This document shows positions 23,811-30,108 of a stretch of DNA of 35,891 bases, in pieces. This DNA is from Streptomyces echinoruber. GTDB lineage: Bacteria > Actinomycetota > Actinomycetes > Streptomycetales > Streptomycetaceae. Position numbers and translations under genes: made by a program. A model generated the notes under the pieces. The model saw nothing but the letters and a program-made list of their open reading frames with translations, did no database searches and was not told where the DNA came from. Location of the stretch: assembly GCF_014651135.1 (NCBI RefSeq), contig NZ_BMWH01000037.1, positions 1-35,891 of the forward strand, given 5' to 3'. The first letter of the stretch is position 1. Each line of letters opens with the position of its first letter.

Positions 23811-24116
23811 ATGGCGGTGACCCATCACATTACGGCGACGAGTGAAAACGGACAGACGCACACCGTCAACCTAGAGCGCAACTTCGTCCTTGACACCGGA
23901 CGAGGAACTCTCGTCTGTAACAGTTGCGGCTGGAGAGACTCACCACTGAGTGTGCGGAAAACTTATATGGAGTTCGCAGGTGAGCATCTGGCTCAGGCGC
24001 ATGGTGCGAATCTCGACTTGGCGTACTCCGCCAGTGCCTCGTTCCGCCGACTCCAGTTGGTCGCTCCGCTGCTCGCAGTAGGAGTGGTCCTTCTAGGAAT
24101 GATGTTTCTGCGATGA
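23811..24116 (+). CDS. small tail-anchored protein with CCHH zinc-binding pattern
   Basis: 101 residues from the ATG seven bases after the lipoprotein stop. A beta-rich start (HHITATSENGQTHTVNLE) leads to CNSC, then 19 residues, then HLAQAH, giving C-x2-C-x19-H-x4-H, a plausible zinc-binding finger or ribbon. The C-terminal 20 residues form a hydrophobic membrane helix (LVAPLLAVGVVLLGMMFL), leaving the zinc module on one side as in a tail-anchored protein. A TTG at 23790 would add seven residues and overlap the lipoprotein gene, but no good ribosome site supports either start. It is the last gene of the chain before a convergent terminator. I do not recognise a family. Confidence 0.7.
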   Translation: MAVTHHITATSENGQTHTVNLERNFVLDTGRGTLVCNSCGWRDSPLSVRKTYMEFAGEHLAQAHGANLDLAYSASASFRRLQLVAPLLAVGVVLLGMMFLR

Positions 24117-24157
24117 CTTTTGGGGTCGCTGAGGCGTGCGCTCCTGAATATCAAAAA

Positions 24158-24187
24158 GAGGGAGACGACACGCTTGCCGTCTCCCTC
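24158..24187 (-). terminator. intrinsic terminator of the esxBA operon
   Basis: GAGGGAGACG (24158-24167) and CGTCTCCCTC (24178-24187) pair exactly around a 10-nt loop. On the minus strand the stem is followed at once by TTTTTGA, a proper U-tract, rare in this GC-rich genome. It lies between the convergent zinc-pattern gene and the esx operon. Confidence 0.88.
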
Positions 24188-24227
24188 CTCACCGGGTGCT
24201 GCGCCCCGTAACCGACCTTCCGGCCGT

Positions 24228-24539
24228 TCAGCCCATCAGCATCCGGAAACGTGCCGCGTTGCCCTTGTCGGTGTCCTGGTAGCCGATGACCGACTCGTCC
24301 AGGAGGGTGGCGATGCGGCCCAGCTTCTCGGTGAGGCCGGCCATCTCTGTCGTGTTGCTGCGCTCAATCTCACTGAAGGCCGTCTTGGCCTCGCCCTCCC
24401 AGTGGGCGGCATGGCGCTTCACTGCCCGCATCAGTGCATCGAGGTGATCGCTCAGGTTCTTGGCCGTGTTACGGACGTCGGTCGCAGCCTGGGTGACGGT
24501 GTCGTAGTTGACCGCTGTCCGGTCGAAGTTCTCTGCCAT
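24228..24539 (-). CDS. esxA: WXG100 protein, second gene of the esx pair (EsxA/EsxB-type)
   Basis: 103-residue WXG100 protein: helix one, WEG turn (47-49), helix two, and a tail carrying the export signal YQDTD (YxxxD, 87-91). It should form a heterodimer with the 116-residue partner and leave through the EccC channel. In S. coelicolor the esx pair is required for normal sporulation. I follow the published operon name esxBA, in which B comes first. By the mycobacterial rule, in which the YxxxD tail marks EsxB, this could be called EsxB instead. It lies 24 bp after its partner and is followed by a strong terminator. Confidence 0.9.
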   Translation of the reverse strand: MAENFDRTAVNYDTVTQAATDVRNTAKNLSDHLDALMRAVKRHAAHWEGEAKTAFSEIERSNTTEMAGLTEKLGRIATLLDESVIGYQDTDKGNAARFRMLMG

Positions 24540-24563
24540 GTTCTCCGTTCCTTCCTAGCGGTT

Positions 24564-24914
24564 TCAGCTGTAGTTGACGCCGACCTGGCCGAGGATCCTG
24601 CTCTGGATCTCTCCCGAGTTGTCCACCTTCCTGATCTCCGAGATGCGCTCCTGCTCGTGGGAGTGGAACGTGCCGGCGCTCAGCCGGACCACCTCGTGCA
24701 GATCTGCGAGATTGTCCTGGAGCTTCCTCAGGTGCTGGTTCACCCCTCGCTGCATGGAGTCGAACTCCTTGCCTGCGGCGCCCTGCCAGCCGGCCTGGAC
24801 CATGTCCACGACCTGGTTGAGCGAACCGATGCGCTTGCTCAGTTCGATGGTGAATTCGTCGATGTGCTTGGCCAGTTCAGTGAGGCTGTCGTTGCTGTAA
24901 TCGAAGACGCTCAT
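24564..24914 (-). CDS. esxB: WXG100 protein, first gene of the esx pair
   Basis: 116-residue WXG100 protein with helix one, a WQG turn (43-45), helix two, and a short tail without YxxxD. The ATG start (MSVFDYSND) has AGGAGG ten bases upstream and AAGAGG nearer. The frame continues upstream for 54 codons of Arg/Gly/Thr-rich sequence that crosses the leader and is not credible protein. It is the first gene of the operon, transcribed from the region shared with bldB. The partner gene supplies the YxxxD signal, as expected for a co-exported heterodimer. Confidence 0.9.
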   Translation of the reverse strand: MSVFDYSNDSLTELAKHIDEFTIELSKRIGSLNQVVDMVQAGWQGAAGKEFDSMQRGVNQHLRKLQDNLADLHEVVRLSAGTFHSHEQERISEIRKVDNSGEIQSRILGQVGVNYS

Positions 24915-25072
24915 GGCCTCTTGCCCTCCTCTTGTCCTGACAGTGGCGACAACCACCGTGCCGACGCCTGCGGATGGATCTCCGGTTCCAGGCCTCCGGT
25001 GGGCAAGAGATGTCACTGCCCCGCTTCCGCCCGCGCGAGACGCAACACCGCGCCGCCCCCGTGCCGTACCAC

Positions 25073-25080
25073 TCACGTGA
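25073..25080. promoter_or_regulatory. palindrome TCACGTGA, esx side (candidate operator)
   Basis: Perfect 8-bp palindrome, 11 bp downstream of the esx -10 hexamer on the minus strand, so close to the predicted transcription start. An identical copy lies on the bldB side. Confidence 0.45.
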
Positions 25081-25091
25081 TACCTGGGGCC

Positions 25092-25120
25092 ACTCTAGTC
25101 ACTTGATGTGGCACTTCCAA
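25092..25120 (-). promoter_or_regulatory. esxBA promoter (-35 TTGGAA, -10 TAGAGT)
   Basis: On the minus strand TTGGAA (plus 25115-25120) and TAGAGT (plus 25092-25097) are separated by 17 bp. The -10 fits TASVDT, and the -35 shares four of six bases with TTGACA. This is the best-formed promoter in the window by eye. Confidence 0.6.
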
Positions 25121-25205
25121 CTGCAAAGGGCCGGTGTGGCCGCTCAGTTGGCGTGTGGTTGACGGCTGCCTCGGGCGAGCGGGCACAGTGCGCGGTCCTG
25201 CCCAG

Positions 25206-25211
25206 TAGGGT
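25206..25211 (+). promoter_or_regulatory. bldB -10 candidate TAGGGT
   Basis: TAGGGT fits the Streptomyces -10 pattern and would start transcription near 25218, about 38 nt before the ATG. No good -35 sits at 16-18 bp. TTGACG at 25159-25164 is too far for this -10 and lacks a good -10 of its own. Confidence 0.4.
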
Positions 25212-25232
25212 GGCGAGTGGATCGTTGGTACG

Positions 25233-25240
25233 TCACGTGA
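25233..25240. promoter_or_regulatory. palindrome TCACGTGA, bldB side (candidate operator)
   Basis: Second identical copy, 160 bp from the first and 21 bp downstream of the bldB -10 candidate, directly upstream of the bldB ribosome site (AAGGA, 25241-25245). Confidence 0.45.
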
Positions 25241-25255
25241 AAGGACCGCTCCGCC

Positions 25256-25552
25256 ATGGCCGATACGCCGGATGAGGAACTCAGGGCGCGCAAGGAGCGG
25301 GAGCGGGACGAGCTCTACGCTCTCGACATCTCCGGGGTCGAGTGGCACTGCGCGCCGGGGACGGAGGACCACGAGGAACGGGTTGAGATCGCCTATCTGC
25401 CGGGCGGGGCCGTGGCCATGCGGTCGTCACTCGACCCGGACACGGTGCTGCGGTACACGGAGGCCGAGTGGCGGGCTTTTGTGCTCGGTGCACGGGACGG
25501 GGAGTTCGATCTGGAGCCGGAGCCCCAGAACGGAGGCGCCGCCGCCGAATGA
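25256..25552 (+). CDS. bldB: developmental regulator BldB
   Basis: 98-residue small acidic protein whose length and sequence (RERDELYALDISGVEW, PGGAVAMRSS, YTEAEWRAFVLGARDGEFD) match my recollection of S. coelicolor BldB. BldB is needed for aerial hyphae and antibiotic production. The core resembles the DUF397-type small regulators found beside Streptomyces DNA-binding proteins. BldB self-associates and is reported to limit its own transcription; it has no recognised DNA-binding motif. AAGGA lies ten bases before the ATG. It is divergent from esxBA and ends at a very strong bidirectional hairpin. Its place inside the T7SS locus, whose esx genes also affect sporulation, suggests a regulatory link, which is inference. 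Confidence 0.9.
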   Translation: MADTPDEELRARKERERDELYALDISGVEWHCAPGTEDHEERVEIAYLPGGAVAMRSSLDPDTVLRYTEAEWRAFVLGARDGEFDLEPEPQNGGAAAE

Positions 25553-25566
25553 GCGGATGCCGGCAG

Positions 25567-25604
25567 GCAAAGGGGGTGGCACGGACGCGTGCCACCCCCT
25601 TTGC
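25567..25604. terminator. 17-bp perfect bidirectional terminator between bldB and the propeller gene
   Basis: The 17-base arms at 25567-25583 and 25588-25604 pair perfectly around a GACG tetraloop. Each arm carries a CAAAGGGGG or CCCCCTTTG edge that gives a short T run on the outgoing strand. It lies 14 bp past bldB and 15 bp past the convergent gene. Confidence 0.85.
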
Positions 25605-25619
25605 GCGCGGATGCCCGGG

Positions 25620-27113
25620 TCAGTGCTTCAAGCCGACGCTTCCGAAGCCGATGGCCGAATGCACGGCATCGTCGGGATGCGCGATGTTGCGGGCCAGTTC
25701 TCTTCTGCCGAAGAAGATCCTGCCCTTCTCGACGATGATGTCCGTCTGCTCCGGGTCGCCGAGCTTGGTGTCCTCGTCATCCGGGAGGTCGAAGAACAGC
25801 AGAGGGGTCTGCTTGCCGGTGTGCGGGTTCCAGCTCACCAGGGCCGCCAGCGCGTAAGGGTAGAGGCCCTGTCGGTAGATCAGGAGTTCGTCACCGCTCA
25901 TGCGCAGCGGGTAGACCGTCTGTATGTCACGGCCCTCGAACTTGCCCGCGGTCCTACCGGTCCGCAGATCGAACGCGGTGATCCAGTCCGACGCCTGGTT
26001 GGGTTCTATGCTCTCCTTGCTCACGACGTAGACCTGGCTGCGTCCCACGACCACACCGTCGCAGTTCTCCGTCACCCCGAAGAACGACATGTCGGAGTAG
26101 CGATCGCCGCACTTGGGGTCGTAGTCGTCGAGAGAGATCGTGGCGAGGTGCCTTCCCTGAGCGTCGAGGGTGATCAGATCGGTCACCAGCGTGTCGCCGG
26201 CCGCGATGGCGAGGACGGGCGGGTCGGAGGAGGGAAGGTAGACGGCCTGGATTCCCTTCGGCACCTTGTACGTCCACTGCGGCTTGCCGGTGCGCGGATC
26301 GAGCTTCTGCACCTTGTAGAGGGTGTTTTCGCCCTGCTTACAGGCGACGAGGGCGAGCAGCGCGCGTCCGCCCGCGTATCCCTGGTCCTGGCAGGTGGCG
26401 GTGGTGGTGCTGTTCCACAGTTGCTTGCCGCGACGCATGTCGTACGCCACCGAACCGTGCCCCCAGGCGATGGCGACGACACCGTCGGTGAGAGTCAGGT
26501 TGGTGTTCGTGACGTAGGCGAAATCCGCTGCGGGCATCTTGTGCTGCCACAGCTTCTTGCCGGTGTTCAGGTCGAAGAACACCACCTCGTCACAAACGCC
26601 CTTGGTCGTCGAGTTTTCGGGTTTGGCCGGTTGGACGACGACCGCCGTACGGCCGTTGGCCGTGACGTGGCGGCTGGTGGCGCACAGGTGGCCGTCCAGT
26701 TTGAGGGTCCAAGCCTTCTCGTCGTACTCGGGTTTTATTTTGTAGCCCTCGATCCGGTCGGCGACGCCCCTGGCGAGGATCTTGTCGGTGGCCCAGGTGC
26801 CGGGGGCGTAGCGCGACTTGTTGGTGCCCTTGGGAAGGTCCTTCACCACGTGGTCGATCATCCTCTGCCCCTCGGGCGAGGTCGGCGGCTTCTCGACCGT
26901 CTCCCGGATCGCGTAGGGGTCCTGTCTGATGGCTGTTTTGCCGGCGGGCGCGCTGTCGTCCCCCGCGGACGACACGAACCAGCCGGACACGCCCAGGGTG
27001 AGGATGCCGAAGAGAGCGAGGCCCCCCAGGAGTCGGTTGCGGCGGCGTCTGCGGTTCTGTTCCGCGGTCAGTGCGGATTGGGTGTAGGGAGAGGGAGGTG
27101 GGCCGAAGCTCAC
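25620..27113 (-). CDS. membrane-anchored beta-propeller (PQQ-like) protein, T7SS accessory
   Basis: 497 residues. A short Pro-rich start and a basic cluster (RRRRRNR, 21-27) precede one membrane helix (28-47), giving a type II orientation with a large extracytoplasmic domain. That domain has repeated beta-propeller blade motifs of the PQQ/WD-like kind (DLNTGKKLWQHK, DPRTGKPQWTYK, DLRTGRTAGKF, NPHTGKQTPLLF). Conserved cysteines suggest disulfides. The GTG start overlaps the mycP stop in GTGA, making a three-gene coupled unit with eccB and mycP. I infer a role as an accessory or receptor at the outer face of the T7SS complex; no such mycobacterial subunit comes to mind. Confidence 0.85.
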   Translation of the reverse strand: MSFGPPPSPYTQSALTAEQNRRRRRNRLLGGLALFGILTLGVSGWFVSSAGDDSAPAGKTAIRQDPYAIRETVEKPPTSPEGQRMIDHVVKDLPKGTNKSRYAPGTWATDKILARGVADRIEGYKIKPEYDEKAWTLKLDGHLCATSRHVTANGRTAVVVQPAKPENSTTKGVCDEVVFFDLNTGKKLWQHKMPAADFAYVTNTNLTLTDGVVAIAWGHGSVAYDMRRGKQLWNSTTTATCQDQGYAGGRALLALVACKQGENTLYKVQKLDPRTGKPQWTYKVPKGIQAVYLPSSDPPVLAIAAGDTLVTDLITLDAQGRHLATISLDDYDPKCGDRYSDMSFFGVTENCDGVVVGRSQVYVVSKESIEPNQASDWITAFDLRTGRTAGKFEGRDIQTVYPLRMSGDELLIYRQGLYPYALAALVSWNPHTGKQTPLLFFDLPDDEDTKLGDPEQTDIIVEKGRIFFGRRELARNIAHPDDAVHSAIGFGSVGLKH

Positions 27114-28402
27114 GCCGAGAGATCCTTTCGAGGTCGTCGACGCAGGTCGCGTATGACAATGGCGGTTCCGGCCACCACGGAGACCAGGAGGGCGGCGGCG
27201 CCCAGGGTGTAGACGGCGTAACGTCGGCTGCGTTCCTGGGGTGTTTCGGCGAGCGAGAACGGCGGAACGTCGGGGGCTGCTGCCTTGGTGGGGCCGGGGT
27301 CGGGCGTCGGGGTGGAGGCTGGATCCGCGATGTCGGATTCCTGAACTGCCCGGACGGGGTCGATCACGCCCCAACCGATGAAGTTGTCGTGGCCGTTGAT
27401 GGGGCGTTCGGCGGTCTGTTCGATCTGGGTGACGATCTGGGCGGTGGTCCAGTCGGGATGCTTTTCCTTGAGCAGGGCCGCCACGCCGGCGACGAACGGC
27501 GCCGAGAAACTCGTACCGCTGTCGGTGCACTGGCCGCCGCCGGGGACCGTGGAGACGATGTCGACGCCGGGTGCCGCCACGCCCACGAAGCTGCCGGCCT
27601 GGGAGAAGGGAGCCCGTTCGTTGTTGCGGTCGGAGGCGGCGACGGCGAGTACACCGGGGAAAGCCGCCGGATAGGTGTTCTTGACCTCGCCATCCAGACC
27701 GTCATTGCCGGCGGAAGCGACTACCACGACGTTTGCGGAGATCGCCTTGCGGATCGATTCGGCGAGCGCGGAGGTGGCCGACAGGGGTTTGGTGGTGTCC
27801 TGGGAGATGTTGACGACCTGGGCGCCCCGGGAGACCGCGTAGGTGATGGCTTGGGCCATCGTGTCGGAGTCGCCGCTGTTGTCGGCGTCGTTCTGACGGA
27901 TGGGGATGATGGTGGCGTTGGGGGCGAGGCCCACGAAGCCGGTGCCCTTGTGCGGTCGGGCGGCGATGATGCCGGCCACTTTGGTGCCGTGCCCCACCTC
28001 GTCATTGGTGGGGTCCCCGGCCTTGCCTTTGGTGAGGTAGTCACGGCCGGCCGCCTTGTCGACCGCGTCCGCGAGTTGCGGATTCTTGTCGTCGACACCG
28101 GTGTCGATGACCGCGACCCGGACGCCCTTGCCCTTGTCGGTGCCTTGCCAGAGCTGATCCAACATGACGCGCTGCAGCGGCCAGGGGGTGTCCTTGATCT
28201 GCCGGGCGGGGAAGGTGCATTCGCCGCTGCCGTCCAGTCGCTGGTCCGTGTCAGGCGCACTTCCCGGCAGGGGCGGGCACAGGCCCAGCAGGGCCAGCAT
28301 TGCTACGGCGGTCGGCAGGGCGGCCTTCGTCGGCGGCACCGGTCGTTGCTCCTGTCCTCGTCCGTCAGTCCATGTCGTCGCCGTGTCGCGGGTCCGGGTC
28401 AC
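27110..28402 (-). CDS. mycP: type VII secretion mycosin protease MycP
   Basis: 430-residue S8 protease. The N-terminal extension and signal/hydrophobic segment (about 27-42) precede the catalytic domain with Asp100 (VAVIDTG), His138 (VGHGTK), oxyanion Asn233 (SAGND) and Ser298 (DSGTSFSAP), all canonical. A Pro/Thr-rich linker follows, then a C-terminal membrane helix (about 393-417) and a basic tail. Mycosins stabilise the T7SS membrane complex and can cleave exported substrates. Its start GTG overlaps the eccB stop (GTGA) and its own stop overlaps the propeller gene in the same way. Compared with the mycosin in the substrate module, this one has the normal GTSFSAP motif. Confidence 0.93.
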   Translation of the reverse strand: MTRTRDTATTWTDGRGQEQRPVPPTKAALPTAVAMLALLGLCPPLPGSAPDTDQRLDGSGECTFPARQIKDTPWPLQRVMLDQLWQGTDKGKGVRVAVIDTGVDDKNPQLADAVDKAAGRDYLTKGKAGDPTNDEVGHGTKVAGIIAARPHKGTGFVGLAPNATIIPIRQNDADNSGDSDTMAQAITYAVSRGAQVVNISQDTTKPLSATSALAESIRKAISANVVVVASAGNDGLDGEVKNTYPAAFPGVLAVAASDRNNERAPFSQAGSFVGVAAPGVDIVSTVPGGGQCTDSGTSFSAPFVAGVAALLKEKHPDWTTAQIVTQIEQTAERPINGHDNFIGWGVIDPVRAVQESDIADPASTPTPDPGPTKAAAPDVPPFSLAETPQERSRRYAVYTLGAAALLVSVVAGTAIVIRDLRRRPRKDLSA

Positions 28403-29922
28403 GAGCCCTGGGGCTGCCGCGCGCTGTTGGTGTCCAGGCGCGGGCCCTTCGCCAAAAGCTCCGACCAGACCAGCGGTACGCGCTGCGGCCTGACGTTCTC
28501 GTAGCCCAGTTTGACCTGGGCCTCGCTGGGCTCGGGGGTACCGTCGGAGGTCTTCTTCTCGTCCCCGGTGCCGATGCCGGACTTCTTGGCGTCACTGTCG
28601 CCGTTCGCCTGGACGGCGTACCTGAGGCCGGTGTCGGTCACCAGAAAGAGGGATCCCGCATCGGTCGCGGTTCCCTGGATCTGCGTATAAAGCAGGCCGG
28701 TTCCGGGGGTTACATAGGTACTCGTACCGCCCGGTGTGATTTCCGCCGGGTAGTCGGTGTCGGCCCAGGTGCTGAGCGTCGTGCTGTTGTCCCGGCCCAC
28801 CCTGCGCAGCACGGTGCAGATGGTGTCACGGCCACCGGGGCCGGCGGAGTTGACCTGGCGGGGCTGCTCTCGAGGCCAGTCGGCCGGCTGGCCACTGAAG
28901 GGTTCGGAATCGGCGGTGAAGTCCTGCAGGCCGACGGTACGTGCCTCACCGTTCATGTTGAGCTTGGCGGTCTGCGGCGAGGTGATCAGCAGCCAGGCCG
29001 TGAAAGGGGTGACCGGCTGCACCTTGCCCCGCAGCACGACGTAGTACGTGGTGCCCTCGCCGGTCTCGGTCTTCAGGACCGTGCCGATTTTGTTCTCCTC
29101 CGCCGACAGTTGACCGGGCACCCCGGCCGGAGCGCCCACGTCGGCGGGCAGCCGGGGGAAGCGGATGGGGGTGCCCCGGTGCAGGGTCGCCAGCCACTTC
29201 TTGGTGACGAGCTGCGGCTTGCGGGAGCCCACGAGCGCGGTGGTCAGCGCGTCGGACTCCGTGCCGGTGACGGCGTACGAGGTGCCTCTCGCGTCAACCA
29301 GGTAGCGCTCTCCGGTGCGGGTCTTGACGTACAGCACGTCTCCGCCGGAAAGACGTCGACGGCCGTCGGTCGCCTTCGCGTCCCGGGCAGCGAGGACGAA
29401 CGCCGCCTCCTGCACCGTGTCGCCCTTGCCGCCGGGCTGTTCACACACCGCCCAGCGCTTGGCCGTGCCCGCGTCCTGGGGCGACGGCAGGCGATCCGGT
29501 GCGTAGGGGATGCCGAGGATGGGGCCGCGCGGCAGCCTGCCCGAGTCCAGGATCTTGTCGCTGACCTGGATGACCTGGTAGTTGGCGTCCTTCATCAGCA
29601 GGCGGGCGGAAGCCAGGTTCAGCACCGGATGCAGCCTTTTGACCTTGCCGGTCTTCAGCACCACATAGCGCGTCGTCGACTGCTTGCCCACGATCACCCG
29701 CGTGCCCGGCTCGTCCCACCCCGCGGGCGCGGTGGGCTGGAACATGCCCCAGGCGCCGAAGACCGCCAGGACCACGGCACCCGCGATCATGCTCGGCACG
29801 ACGGCCCGCAACGGCTTGGGAGCTCCTTCTTCCGAGCCGTACGGGGAGGGCTGGAGAAAGGCCGCGATCGTACGCCGCTTCGCGAAGGTGTAGGCGTTGA
29901 GCTCGTCCCGCCTTGATGCCAT
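28399..29922 (-). CDS. eccB: type VII secretion protein EccB
   Basis: 507-residue EccB. The N-terminal cytoplasmic helix with the family pattern RRDELNAYTFAKRR is followed by one membrane helix (41-61) and a long extracytoplasmic domain of repeated structural units (R1-R4 type) built around GDVLYVKT, GTTYYVVLRGKVQPVT and GLRYAV stretches. It anchors the periplasmic side of the T7SS complex. I chose the ATG giving MASRRDELN, with GGGGAG about 12 bases upstream. The frame runs on for some 500 codons of low-complexity sequence opposite eccE, which is not real. It is divergent from eccE and first of a coupled eccB-mycP-propeller unit. Confidence 0.93.
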   Translation of the reverse strand: MASRRDELNAYTFAKRRTIAAFLQPSPYGSEEGAPKPLRAVVPSMIAGAVVLAVFGAWGMFQPTAPAGWDEPGTRVIVGKQSTTRYVVLKTGKVKRLHPVLNLASARLLMKDANYQVIQVSDKILDSGRLPRGPILGIPYAPDRLPSPQDAGTAKRWAVCEQPGGKGDTVQEAAFVLAARDAKATDGRRRLSGGDVLYVKTRTGERYLVDARGTSYAVTGTESDALTTALVGSRKPQLVTKKWLATLHRGTPIRFPRLPADVGAPAGVPGQLSAEENKIGTVLKTETGEGTTYYVVLRGKVQPVTPFTAWLLITSPQTAKLNMNGEARTVGLQDFTADSEPFSGQPADWPREQPRQVNSAGPGGRDTICTVLRRVGRDNSTTLSTWADTDYPAEITPGGTSTYVTPGTGLLYTQIQGTATDAGSLFLVTDTGLRYAVQANGDSDAKKSGIGTGDEKKTSDGTPEPSEAQVKLGYENVRPQRVPLVWSELLAKGPRLDTNSARQPQGS

Positions 29923-30041
29923 GAGTGTCGGTGTCTCCCCGTCGTGTCCCCGTACCCGACCGGGGGCGGCAGTCCCCCGCCCGCCGTTGCCGGACTGGCT
30001 CCCTACTATGCCTGTTGAACGAGCGGGTGTGTGGGGCGGGG

Positions 30042-30080
30042 TAGGGTGCTCTGCGCGTCGAACCCCACCGACTGGTGGGG
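30042..30080 (+). promoter_or_regulatory. eccE -10 candidate and leader hairpin
   Basis: TAGGGT at 30042-30047 fits the -10 pattern; TTGAAC at 30015-30020 is 21 bp upstream, too far for a classical -35. Just downstream CCCCACC (30063-30069) and GGTGGGG (30074-30080) pair around GACT, giving a 7-bp hairpin in the leader before the ribosome site (GGGGGG, ending at 30102). The 186-bp gap also serves eccB on the other strand. Confidence 0.4.
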
Positions 30081-30108
30081 CGTTTGAGGTGACTACGGGG
30101 GGTTTGCA

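Larger units (their letters stand above)
24915..25255. promoter_or_regulatory. divergent esxBA/bldB control region
   Basis: 341 bp without a gene. It holds an esx promoter on the minus strand, a bldB -10 candidate on the plus strand, two TCACGTGA palindromes (listed separately), and a weak inverted repeat CAACTG/CAGTTG (25118-25150). The esx leader would be about 170 nt long. Confidence 0.65.

Noticed and set aside
19020..24116. TTA codons as bldA control points in the low-GC genes
   Set aside because: TTA strings exist, but those I checked are out of frame (for example within ATT-ACN or NCT-TAC contexts).
24915..25255. BldD-type operator in the bldB/esx region
   Set aside because: TCACGTGA contains TNAC and GTNA half-sites, but they abut directly without the inner bases of the BldD consensus as I recall it; I call it only an unassigned palindrome.
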